Source: Usnea hakonensis | Lineage: Eukaryota > Ascomycota > Lecanoromycetes > Lecanorales > Parmeliaceae | DNA length: 64,000 bases | NCBI GenBank assembly: GCA_013423325.1 | Contig: BLJB01000348.1 | Span: 18,652-82,651, forward strand | Direction of reading: 5' to 3' | In this document: positions 1-10,714 of the stretch, piece after piece | Layout of the letters: each line of letters starts with the position of its first letter | Position numbering within the stretch: position 1 is the first letter of the stretch | Notes under the pieces: model-generated | The model's database searches: none | Seen by the model: the letters and a program-made list of their open reading frames with translations, nothing else | What the model was told of the DNA's origin: nothing | Program-made: the position numbers and the translations under genes

Positions 1-81
1 ACTGAAGATGCACGACGAAGAACTTCTTGAAGAAAATAAGAAATCATGCCCAGAACCACCTTTCCCTGCCCGGCACGCCAT

Positions 82-3011
82 TCAACCTTTGGCGCAGGAA
101 TTAGGATGTGCTTCGCAATAAGCCTGCTGCTGCGTCTCCGGAGGCTGGCTCGGACAACCAGTTCGAATCTGCCCTATTCCACACACATTTGTCGGAAGAC
201 TGTTTGGCGCCGTAATGGTATTGGAATCATCATACACAATGGTCTTGGGCGCTCCCCCGGCAATGGCATTCCACCCAATGTTATCCGCCGTCACATCCAA
301 CCCCTCGGCGACATTCAGGAGCAAAGTCGCACAGCCTCCCGCGATCCACTGCATCGTCTGATTGTTGAAGCTTAGCTGTTTGTAGAAGTTCGCCGTGCCG
401 GACCCCTGGTGGCCGCAAGCGCAAGGCATGGCGAGGTCGTCTTGGTCCACAAGTTGGAGGCCACCACTGTTGCTCCAGTCGAAGGTCCAGGTGTTGTAGC
501 CTTGGTCGCAGACGGGGAGGGACCAGGAGCCCGGGGTCTGGCCGATGAGGTCCATAAGCCCGCCTGTGCGGTTGGTGGCGAAGTTGGCGACGTAGGCGTT
601 GTAGGCGGCTTCGGCTTCGGGGGTATTGTAGACGGGAATCTGACTCGAGTCTGGGTTCAGGGCGCGGTATGCACGCGCGGAACCGCTGGCTGGGAACCAG
701 GGCCAGATACCGAAGTTGGTCAACGAGTCAAAGCCGTTGGGGGCAGCGACGCTTGCCGTGTTAACCTCGCTCTGAGCCAGCTTGTTCAAGTAGTAGACGC
801 CTCCGTCGGCGCAGTACTTTGTGCTCGGAGGCCCATTCTGGTCGCCCGGGTCTGCGGTTGTGGAAGGTGCTGGCGTCGGGCCAAGGCATTTGGTTGCGTT
901 CACATCATCGTCAAGAAATGTGTAGGAGACGTAAGTGTTCGCCCTAACAAGGGTAAGTATTGACTATGAGAGACTAAGAGCAAGGTGAACTGACCCCGTG
1001 GTACTCCATAGGCCATTAATCTCTCGAGACATTATATCCGCGCTCAGAACGTTCTCATATATCTGTGGCGACCATTCCGCTGCTATAAAAGTTCCTTGAG
1101 TATGAAGATTCCTAAACAACGTTTTGTCAGAGACGTAGCTTGTTCGAGATCTGAGTCCGACATACAGCAAAGTGTTTGCAACTTCAAGGTCGGTCCAATT
1201 GGAGCCTAGATAGTTGTTGTTCGCGTACGTGATGTTCTTTTGGTTGTAAAAGTAATTACCGACATTCGATTGGACTGTGTCCACTACGGTGAGTGCATTA
1301 CTGAGCAAGGTTTAGCATCCTCTGTCAACATATCTTCCTCGAAAGCTAACGTACGTTTTTGCCTTGAGATCTGCCCACACTGTGTTCCCTAAGTTGACCA
1401 GAGTACCAGGGGTCACCCATGCAGCATTTCCAATGAAGGTGGGATGCCCGGTCTTCGGGTTTTCGCCCGTCGGCTCCTGCGTAATCTCAACCTTTGGTCC
1501 TTGGGCGGGAGGGTCCTGCGGATTTTGGTCTGGACTGGACACTGGATTGATAGCGTCGGGACTCGGATCCTTGGGTGGATTAACTCCTGGTTGACCCAGA
1601 CTCTTCGGTACACCGGCAACCTCGCCGGCTTCCAAGGCTGCCGTTCCTCTCTCAGCGGCCGCAGCGACAGTCGCAGCATCAACCAGGGCAGTAGTTGCAA
1701 CTCCAATGGAAGTCAAAGGGATCAGAACTCCAACAATGGTTCCGATTGCGCCAAGAATCGATAAGAAGATTTGTTCGGCTGTTTCTGTAGACTGGGGTAT
1801 TGAGAAATTGGCCGAAAGCGGCCCCAATTGGGCAAAGACGTCCGACTCGATGCTTTCAAGAATCGCCTATACAAATGGATACGCTGTCAAAATTGTTTCG
1901 GAACGTGCACGATCAAAGACTTACATAGATCTGACTATGTATAAAAACCATGTTCCAAATGGCATTCCAGGCTAAGAAAGCCCAACGTGGAACATTGCCA
2001 CCTGGTGCGTATTAATACTTTACGGATCTGTGAGACCGAGGAAGGAAGACTTACATGCATCATCTACAGATGGTGGAGGATGACATCCGGACATACCTCC
2101 GATGACATCTGAACAATCCGCGGCTTCATCCCCTCCCGCTGCCGATATCAATTTTCCGGGGTAGCCTATCGCTTTCTCGTTCGACCCAGGACCCGTACCT
2201 ATTTTTGGCAACTTGGTGGGATAGGTCCCTTTGATATATGTTGGAGCGACTGTAACCTCGTCCATGAAGAAAGAACTCAATTCTCCATCAACGTTCGCGT
2301 CCATCCAATTGGAAACGGTGGGATTCCACTGATCGTAAGGGCATTTGTTCGGCCCAGGGATTGCACTTTGTGGAATAGAGGTGCAATCGACGGTCATAGG
2401 ATCAGCCGTGGGAGTTCCACTCCAGGCGCAAGGGCCATTGTCGTTGGATGTTAGGGTCGCTGTATAACTGCAGCCATTGTTGCATGTGCAGTAGGGCGTA
2501 TTGGGGTTGTCGAAGCTGGCAATTGTTTAGCACAGGGTGGTCCACAGTTTGTTCGAAACTAATTGGGCACATACTTCGCTCCACATGCTATCTCTGAATT
2601 TGGAAGTGAGGTGCATGATGGAGTTGGGTTACAAACTGTGCTGGTTGCTTTGCTGGTGGTAAAATTCGATGATTGAGTGATGTTGAGGTTCGAAGACTGA
2701 CTGATTGTGGCATTAGCCTGTCGTTTTTGGACGATAACTAATGGTGGTCCACTGGTAATAGATGCTGCAGCTTGATCGTCAGCCAAACCGTGCTCAACAT
2801 AACACGAAGGACGACAAGATGTCGAAGTCAAAGATTAGCTGACACTGATTCCTTGAAAAGGATTTTGGGCGTGCAGGAGAGTCAACCTACGGAGTTCGGC
2901 TGCAGCAGTCTCTGGTACCGAATACTGAAAGCGTTCTCGGGGAGCTGGTGAGGCGGAAACGGTAGCCAGAACGCTGATTAACAGCGATGTCACGACTATT
3001 GAAGTACGCAT
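82..3011 (-). CDS. Large secreted protein of unknown function (7 exons, 844 aa)
   Basis: I do not recognise the family. Exons on the minus strand are 3011-2891, 2770-2575, 2515-2055, 2001-1925, 1866-1355, 1300-995 and 943-82. They sum to 2535 nt with one open frame, and all introns are GT-AG. The first about 20 residues form a hydrophobic leader (starts MRTSIVV), so the protein probably enters the secretory pathway. A KR pair near residue 57 could be a Kex2 site. The next part is Ser/Thr/Asn-rich with N-glycosylation sequons and a cysteine-rich stretch. Exon 5 has a hydrophobic, Ala/Gly-rich segment at about residues 315-345, then a Pro-rich linker. The C-terminal 290 residues hold many aromatic residues and several cysteines (for example CACGH). 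No catalytic motif is visible. An extracellular or wall-associated role is inference. The acceptor of intron 1 is the least certain junction. Confidence 0.72.
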
Positions 3012-4750
3012 GATTGCAGTACAAAGTTTTCATGCACAGGTAAAAATAAGCTTTGACCTCACCTCTATAATCTACATGGTATATTAACAGGCAGAGGGCA
3101 AGGCTCTCTCTATTTATTAAATTCTCGAGTGGCCAAGAGAAACATCAACAACTGCCAAACCAGGACTAAGTACCGCTGAGACCAAAGACCGAGCTTCAAG
3201 ATGGCAATTTCCCATGCATCTGGAACATCCTTCGCGGAATAGTTGCCGCGAATTTGGATTTGTGAAAGCATCACAAGCTCATTCTTGGCCAATTAAATCC
3301 ATCATGGTTGGGAATTGCATACGGATGCAACTACAAGAAGACCGAATTTGCAATCGCATTCGTGTGGGGTTGTGGGGAGCGCAGATCTGCCGGATTCTGG
3401 AGAAATCAAGGAAGTCGCACATATATTAATGGGCATAGCCATGAAGCGGCAAAGGGGAGTATCCGCTTACAGAACGCTGAACTTTCAAATCTGGACCCCA
3501 AAATTCAAAAGGACAATGCGAATTGGGAATCAATGCTAAGGAGATGGAAGGATACTGTGTATGGCTAAACGGATTCGAATGTACAATGGTTATTCGCCGT
3601 ATCTGTGCATTGCTGGGGATGAATATATCATAGAGCTAGCAACGTCTCTGAAAGTGTAGAGAACTTCTTGGAAATTCTTCTTACTTCATAACTGCATCTC
3701 ACAGTTATTCGTGTTGGCTTGGCCTACCAGCCGTGATACAAGTTTTCAGAGAGTCCGTCAAGTTACTAGGACAGGCGATCGTTCCCTAGAATGTCGAAAG
3801 GATTCTGGGAAGCTCACGGAATTGTTATATGTGCCTAGGTACTCTTGATTCGAGACGCTTTTTCTTTTTGGTGATTCTGTTGGAATGCAAAGGCAAACGT
3901 TGCACACCCATTGCGGTGGCAGTGCTTCGGTCTGATGTTGTTGTAGTAATGGCTCGGCCCGAGAGGGTTTATATTTCGTATTCGTACCTCCTATTTACTG
4001 AACGTGAAATGCCATATATTATTGATTGAACAGGTAGTTTGGAGATGCCTGCCATAATTGCCAAAGTTTGAAACACCAGGAAATCTTGCTCACCCAGTTG
4101 GTAGCACAAAGACCGAATTGACGTGCTACGTAATGATGTGCTCACATGTGTGAGGTATGAAACGGTAGACTAATTTGCTGAGATAGTTTTGTTTCGAGTT
4201 TATTGCGGCACCAGCCAATACTGAAACTCGCTCTCTCGCAGACGATATAGTCACGAGAGCTGCATCGTATCGAACCCTGCTGAAATTGCAAATTTGGAGG
4301 ATCTGTCGGCATCATATTAGATGTTGCTTGCAGGGCCTTTAGCCTCTGCAGATCCCAACCCGCAGCCAACGAACTTTTCTCTGCGTTTGGAAAGGTCTCT
4401 TTAGATTATGGCTTGGGAGCCCCATCGATGCCCGCGGAACCAAGCCAGTCGATCTCTTGGATAGTTGGCTATCCTACTTCCCTCGCCGGAGGCCGTAAGG
4501 GAACGCGGATGTGGGTTGTAAAGTATCTCTTTCAGTTGATGGGCAGACAATGTGGATCGCACAGTGCGGCTTTTTCAATTGCCACCGTTGACGACAACAT
4601 GGCACCACGGTGCACAGAAAAGAGAGATTAGTCTGGTCAGCGTCCAATTGACAAGGCCAAGAAAGCGGGGCGAATGGGAAATGACAATCTGAAGATATAT
4701 GTATCTATACAATTATATTGGCCTGTTCTCATGTGCAAAATCTCATGACT
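3012..4750. other. Intergenic, no supportable gene
   Basis: Only short overlapping ORFs without start context, spliceable extensions or recognisable motifs. It contains the promoter of the secreted-protein gene on the left and the 3' flank of the cupin gene on the right. I see no repeats or RNA genes. Confidence 0.5.
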
Positions 4751-5498
4751 TCAATACTTTCCACTTGTATTGACAAGACCATTCTTCTCATTCTCCGCTT
4801 GTGATTTCCTACTCCAGTCTGGTGCCTCATCTTTCCCGGTCTCTTCTTCTTCATCACCCTCTTCTTTAGTTTTGTGCACGGTTTGGGGATTGTGTTCGGC
4901 AGGCGAGTAGATGGTGTAGAGTATCTAGGGTGGTACTGTCAGATCTTGTCTTTTCCCTTGTCCAAGATAGATGATGTGAGGAAAAATTGATATTACCAAT
5001 GGTGTTGGACCAGTATTGACGAATTGATGCTGGGTGCCAGCCGGTACCACCATGAGGTCTCCCGCTTTGACGTCTTGGTCCTTGCCGGCTATCGTGGCTT
5101 TGCCAATTCCGGAGGTAAAAGTCAAGGCTTGGTCAACAGTGTGAACCTAGGATGACAGTATTTAGTTCCTATTCTGTAGTACTAGGGCAATTGAAGGGAG
5201 CTTCGAAAGGAGATGAAGATACCTCGTCACCAATATCCCCACCAACAGGCACAGTCATGAGCACGACCTGCGAGTACAAGCCCGTCCACAGGACTCTCCG
5301 AAATTCACCCGACTTGGAGGGCAGAGCAGAGGTCATGTCAGGGAAGTAGGCCATTTCGTGTTTAGGGGGTCCTGAAGGCATCTTTGGGTCTTTAGCGGAT
5401 CGGATGGATGAATGTGAAAAGGCTTTCCTAGCTGTAACCGAGGTGAGTGTTTTCGAAGCTTGTTTGGAGAAGGCTCGAGGAATAGCTGTCCTGAGCAT
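4751..5498 (-). CDS. Cupin-domain protein, possibly mitochondrial (199 aa)
   Basis: Three exons (5498-5223, 5146-4997, 4924-4751) join in phase 0 to 600 nt. Residues 1 to about 35 are rich in Arg, Ser, Ala and Thr with no acid (MLRTAIPRAFSKQASKTL), which resembles a mitochondrial presequence. The rest is a single cupin barrel. The first cupin motif lies around GGDIGDEVHTVDQ. The second is well preserved as GDLMVVPAGTQHQFVNTG, carrying the G-x5-P-x-G-x2-H-x3-N pattern. A YTIYSPAEH strand and a charged tail (TVHKTKEE, then Glu-rich) follow. This matches the conserved mannose-6-phosphate-isomerase-like single-domain cupins. Substrate and metal are unknown. The gene reads in the same direction as the Rab escort gene. 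Confidence 0.85.
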
Positions 5499-6056
5499 TA
5501 TGGAAGAAGAAGGAGGGACTAATTGAATGAAGCTCTGGATATGATGAAATTGGTGGTGGGAATGACGTCCATGATCCGAATTGTCCTAGCGTCCTGGAGT
5601 ATGACACTCCCCAATCTTCTACACCACTCCTCTTTTCTTTTTTCCACTGGTCTTCCCCTCGGAACATCTCATCCTTTCGATATCTTGAGATTTATTCGGA
5701 ATTTGAGTTGCTGTTGATGCAATTGGAATACTATAAGAGTGAGATGTTTCTGCTGGCTGCTGTTCCAAGTGCTCGTAGCGCCGCGCTTAGCGACATATCA
5801 CACTTTCCCCCTTTCAGTACCTCTTCATGTCTTGCGCCTCAGGTTGATGGTTTGGAAGATATCCATTTTTTAAAGCTGTTATTTGACTGGTGCGGTGATG
5901 TCATCCCAGGTCGCCATTGCACTTGGGGTACTAGAATGGCTACAGCTTGGAATGATGCGCATAGTTATATAGTAGAGCGAAAGTACCCCACATTTCTCAG
6001 TCACCATCTTTCCCTCCGATATAATATTGTACTTTGGCACGCCATTGGCAAAACCC
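5499..6056. other. Intergenic spacer between cupin and Rab escort genes
   Basis: This is the 5' flank of the cupin gene and the 3' flank of the Rab escort gene. ORFs here are short and conflict with each other. Nothing recognised. Confidence 0.5.
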
Positions 6057-8072
6057 TCATATATCCCCCTCACCATCCTCAACCCCTTCTTCCACTGTCT
6101 CCATTCCCTCCCTCTCCCCAAACATCATGAAACCTTCATCCCCACCCTCGCCCATAATCCTCCGCCAAGCAGCCCTCACATGCTTCAGCACATCATCCTC
6201 CAGCACCAGCCCGGGCTCCACATCTGGAAGCTTCAGAACATGCGGGTTTGAGGTCTCGGCACATTGGATGTTGGCGTCATAGTCGTCAACTGTGGCTGGA
6301 GGGGTGTGCTTTTGGTCGTAGTGGAGGGACCAGAGGATCTGTGGTTTGGGGAGTTCTGGTTCGTCGATGATGATGAGGAGGTTATCGATGGCGCGACGGA
6401 GGAGGGAATGAGCGGTGGCGTTGTGAGGAGGAGGGTGAGTGGTGTGGGCGTAGATGACGGCTAAGTAGATAGATAGAGCTTGAATTAGCTGGGTGCTTTG
6501 CTCAATATATTGGGACGAGGAAACGAGCAGGGAAAATGTTGGGATCAGACTGTCAGAGGTTATGGTATCTTCAATGGAATTGCAGATAATGTAGATAAGT
6601 ATTCGGTTTTTGGTCATCATTAAGGAAACTTCTTGAATAGTAGAGTTGTACTTACACTCGCCGGCTGGACACTCCCCTGTATCACTTGAATGGATCATCA
6701 AATAGACCGGTGGAAGATCCGTCATGAGTATTTTAGGCTCATCGCTCTCATTTCCAAGCTGAAGAGTCCCGGTGGGAAAGACAACGACGGCACCAGCAGG
6801 TGGAGGAGCGCCCTCAGCTGGAAGAGGGAACAGCAGCGACAGCGGCGAGGATACAATGGTGATGCTGCGAGAGACGTAGTCTAGAACAGCCTCTCCACTA
6901 GTGACTGCCTCGAGCTTCAACGGCGTGTCCCAATAAGAGCCGACGATCCAGTGGGTCTTGATCTCCTCGCCTTCTTTAAGACGGACAGTAGAAATTTGGG
7001 TGTCTTTATCTAGCCGATTATCATCTTTGCCTAGACCCTGCTGATGCGCATTCTCATTCCTCTCAAAGCCCTTATTGAGTACGTAGACACCACCGCCAAC
7101 TGCACCGGCCCTGCAAGCCACCTGCGCGATCTCTGCAAGGCCGCCCCATTTAGGTATCACCGAGCCGAAACCTGGACCAAACATGCCCAAGGAGGTGAGG
7201 TGGCGATGAATGCGCGGGAGGGCGTAGGATGTGAGTGTCTTGGCGGGAGGATGTGGAGACATTGTTAAGGCGAGCAGAGGAGCCTGCAATTGCAGTGGGA
7301 TACCAAGATGGGCTTCCAGGAATTCTGAAAAAAGCTTCGAGTCCCATGTTTCCAGTATAGGGGAGTGCGCTTCTGTATCTGCCGCGAGCTTCAGAAACTT
7401 CATAAGCGATCTGGCGGACCGCAGATCAATGCTCTTGTCCCCAAAGACATCCTCACGCCCGCCCGGTATCCTCTTTAGGCTCCCTACAGAAAGCTTGGTC
7501 TCCGGTCCTCCGGCATTTTCTTGCCTTGCTTCTTCACGAGCTTCTTCACGTTCGTATATCCACCAGCTTCCAACAGCGAGGAATTCAAGTTGGCGATAGA
7601 CCTTTGAGGTCACCAGGGCAGGAAGGAGGTTCGAGCGTGTATAGATCAGCTGTGGCGACAAGGAGATGCTGTATGCTCTAGAGAAGCCCAGCTTTGCGGG
7701 GTCGTTTCTCCCTGCTTCCAGTTTTCTTTCCTCCACCCAATTCCTATATGTGGCATGTCTGAAGGGCGAACCTGCTTGTCCTTGAGCAACGTCCCAAATG
7801 AATGGCTATAAAGTTACCTTCATTGACTGTATCAGCCCATGCTTCCACCTCTTGCAGGCTCAGAGCAGCCTCAGCACCTCCATAGTAGTCATTCTTGTCA
7901 ATGTGCAGCACTTTCTTGCCGGACCGGGATAATGCCCTTCACAACCTGGGTCAGTCAGACAAGTCGTCCTTTCTTTACCACATCGCTGGAACACATACAA
8001 TGCTAACAAAGACTGTGATAGTCCAGTCCCAGACAGAATGACATCCCAAACTGTATCAGAGAGCGACTCCAT
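6057..8072 (-). CDS. MRS6: Rab escort protein / Rab geranylgeranyltransferase component A
   Basis: Presents newly made Rab GTPases to geranylgeranyltransferase II for C-terminal prenylation, so it is needed for vesicle traffic. Exons 8072-7999, 7936-7818 and 7771-6057 give 635 codons in frame. The N-terminus carries the GDI/REP dinucleotide-type motif SGTGLSQSLLALALSRSGKK followed by HIDKNDYYGG, the family hallmark. PQLIYTRSNLL and YRQLEFLAVGSWW follow, both typical of REP/GDI. The REP-specific insert and the C-terminal acidic tail (EGVEDGEGDI) are present. The start at 8072 was chosen because MESLSDTVWDV begins exactly where homologues do, although the frame stays open further upstream. Around 6575-6662 there is a GTAAGT followed by an 87-nt in-frame stretch that may be an intron, which would shorten the protein by 29 residues. 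Confidence 0.9.
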
Positions 8073-9151
8073 GCCAATCCCATATTCTCGAGTGCCTGGG
8101 AGCAGGACAAAATCACGGACGAAATGCGTAGTGCCAAGGATTTTAGCGCCAGCTAGATTTTCCGATTTCGAAGCTCGACCTTTTGATAATCTCCACACCA
8201 CAGCCACGAGCAAGTCGCGCATCTAATAGTGACACTGCAGCTGCTCTGGGTCTTCATTGATCTCCAGAATATGATTGTGGAAGACCAACGCCTTCCTGTA
8301 TCTGCTGCTCTGGATCCTACGTGAAAGAAGCGGTTCGTTTTGTGACGGTACATGTTTTGGACTGCAAGTCATTGGCCCACTGGCCGTTCTCGGTTTGGAA
8401 GCTATCAAGCAGCATTGAGCAAAATTCCGCCCTTTTCTCGACATGACTGCATTGTGTCTCTACCCTTTTCATGCTGCGGAAGCAAAGTTCTATCATGGTG
8501 TCTGAAGTACCGCCCTCAAACATCAACAAAAGGCTCTTTCTCTTTCATCCATACACATTTTTGTGTATCTCAACCAAGACGAATCGGCTTTTTCTATAAA
8601 AGATATTGAGCAATTAAGATTTGTATGCATGGAAGAGGCCCTCTATTAGGTGATACGACGATTGTTCAGCGGATCTCTAGTGGCAACTGTCAATCTTTTC
8701 GGGTTCATCACTTTCATTCTTGCCCATCATCATGGATCTCAACTGAAACAAAACGGCTCGTTCCACCGAAAAAATCGAACGCCTGAGAATCCCCATTGGC
8801 AGGTAACAAGACGATTCTCTAGGGGAGATTTCCGACAGGTGTCCAAACCTCTGAGTGATGCGCCTGAAGTATGACCTTTGGGATCGACGGATTATGGTCA
8901 TCGCATTCTCTCATAAGCGCGCCAGAAGCTACTCCGAGGCTCGATGATCTACATGCTCGTGGTGTTTTGGATCCGATCTAACGTTTCGTATCCCACGCCA
9001 ATTCTCCTTGCGCTGTGGGTATCCAAGTAAATATTTCCCGCAGATTGCAGCAAACGTCATGCATCTAGCCCAAATCAACAGTGTGATCCTTCAAAGTATG
9101 GCTTGCGCATAAAGTGCTCGTGTACGCCCTTCTCTCGTCATATGCACAGCA
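8073..9151. other. Intergenic between divergent genes
   Basis: Shared upstream region of the Rab escort gene (minus) and the small secreted-protein gene (plus). Only short, uncorroborated ORFs are present on either strand. Confidence 0.45.
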
Positions 9152-9658
9152 ATGCTTTTTAATAGTCTCCACCTCCTGCTTCTCGCCCCCCTCGCATCAA
9201 CCATCGCCGTCCCAGACTGCGTGCGCCCTGCGCCCTCTCCCAGCCTACTCCCTACTATCGCCGATTGTGACAAAGTCCTCCGCCTCATCGTAATCAATGC
9301 CCGTTTGCAACACAACATTCCTTTGACCTGGAGCCGGCATCCGCCTGCGTTGGCAGCTCAGAAATTGCCCGCATACTTCTCTTTCAATGATGACAACGAC
9401 TGCGAATTCGTCGTTGATGTGAATGGGGATGGTGAAGCAGAAGATGTGTTTCCGATGGGGGACGTGGCGTTTATAGGAAGGGACATTATCCTGACTTGTT
9501 TGGTCGGCGAGGCGACGGCCGAGGATACGGTTGGATCAAACGCTGTGGGGCCGAAGGAGGTCATGCGGGTTACGTTGAGGAAGAAGGAGGAGCCAGGCCC
9601 ATCTCTGCAGCTGTTGAACGGGACACTGATTGAATTAAATGCGAGTGCGATTGCTTGA
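9152..9658 (+). CDS. Small secreted protein, candidate effector (168 aa)
   Basis: Intronless ORF. A strong signal peptide spans about residues 1-19 (MLFNSLHLLLLAPLASTIA). The mature part has four cysteines, at CVRP, DCDK, DCEF and TCLV, enough for two disulphides. A Pro-rich beginning follows the leader, and a central segment rich in Asp and Gly (NDDNDCEFVVDVNGDGEAED) precedes a hydrophobic strand ending in TCLVG. Spacing resembles fungal secreted proteins with a C-x(many)-C ... FxxxxDNDC pattern, but I cannot assign a family. Its role is unknown. Length, signal peptide and cysteine content fit an apoplastic effector or surface protein, which is inference. Confidence 0.7.
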   Translation: MLFNSLHLLLLAPLASTIAVPDCVRPAPSPSLLPTIADCDKVLRLIVINARLQHNIPLTWSRHPPALAAQKLPAYFSFNDDNDCEFVVDVNGDGEAEDVFPMGDVAFIGRDIILTCLVGEATAEDTVGSNAVGPKEVMRVTLRKKEEPGPSLQLLNGTLIELNASAIA

Positions 9659-10714
9659 CCTTCCTGTACAAAATCTGGTGATCGGGCAGTTGAATGTCTT
9701 TGTACTTTGATCTATGCATGACTGTTGCCATCTTCCCTTTTGGGACACGCAAGGTCTTGTGACCCTCGCACATTCCTCTTGCTGGATGCTGTGCCATAAA
9801 CGCCGGCCTTTGACTATCCATGAACAGGCGTTTGGCAAGAGCACGCAATAATCTCGGCTTGTCAAAGCCGACATCAGCCCCTTTCAAGCGGGTCCAGAAG
9901 ACTGAAAAAGAAAAAAAACAAAAAACCGAGAAGCCTATCAAACCATCCTCATCCATCCATCTATCTATTAGCAAAAACCACTAATCCCACTCACTCACAA
10001 TCTCTCTCTCCCCTCTCCCCTTCCCCTTCCCCTCCCCCCTTCCCACCACATCCACCCAACTACCACATCCATCCCATCCATCCTCCCTCTATAAGTAAGA
10101 ACTCAATCCACTCCAAGATTTTACTCGTTGTACAATCAGTAGGTAGTTCCTCATACTATTTTCTTGCTCGTATATATATATGTTCCCCCCAATCCATCCC
10201 CTTACGCATCCCCATTACCCACTATATATAACCAACAAACACGTAACATACTTTACCATAACGTAACAATACTCAATGCTGAACTACGTAAAATAGATAA
10301 GATGAAGATGAGATTGTGAAAAAGGTGGAGAGAGAGGGGAGGTGGGGAGAGGAGGGGAGAGGAGGGGAGGGGAGGGGATGTTGAGTAGTTTTTTCTTCTT
10401 TAGGCGAGCGTAGTTTTGAATTTTTTACTTATGCTGGGTGCGGGATAGAGGGGGGGATGATGTCAAGGGGAGGGTATAAATAGTAGCCAGGGAGCTTTCG
10501 AGATCATTAACAAGAGTATGGATTAGTGGATTTATATATACCGGGAAATCACCAATGCTAAGCAGTAGATGACAGAGAAAAGAGAGTGCCGCTTCATAAA
10601 GCGAGCAGATGGCTTCAGGGCCATCTTGGGGTATGATCGTTTCAGTGCACCGCCCAGGTATGCAGCACCCCAAGCACGCCACGCTAAAAACCGAAGCCAT
10701 TGGCAAACAAGCCG
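9659..10714. other. Intergenic, low-complexity tracts
   Basis: Contains a pyrimidine run at about 9996-10046 (CT then CCCCTT units) and a purine run at about 10318-10380 (GGGGA/GAGGG units) of opposite strand composition, with an AT-rich stretch between them (10165-10290). The two runs could base-pair. The region is the 3' flank of both the small secreted-protein gene and the ferric reductase. No gene supported. Confidence 0.55.
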
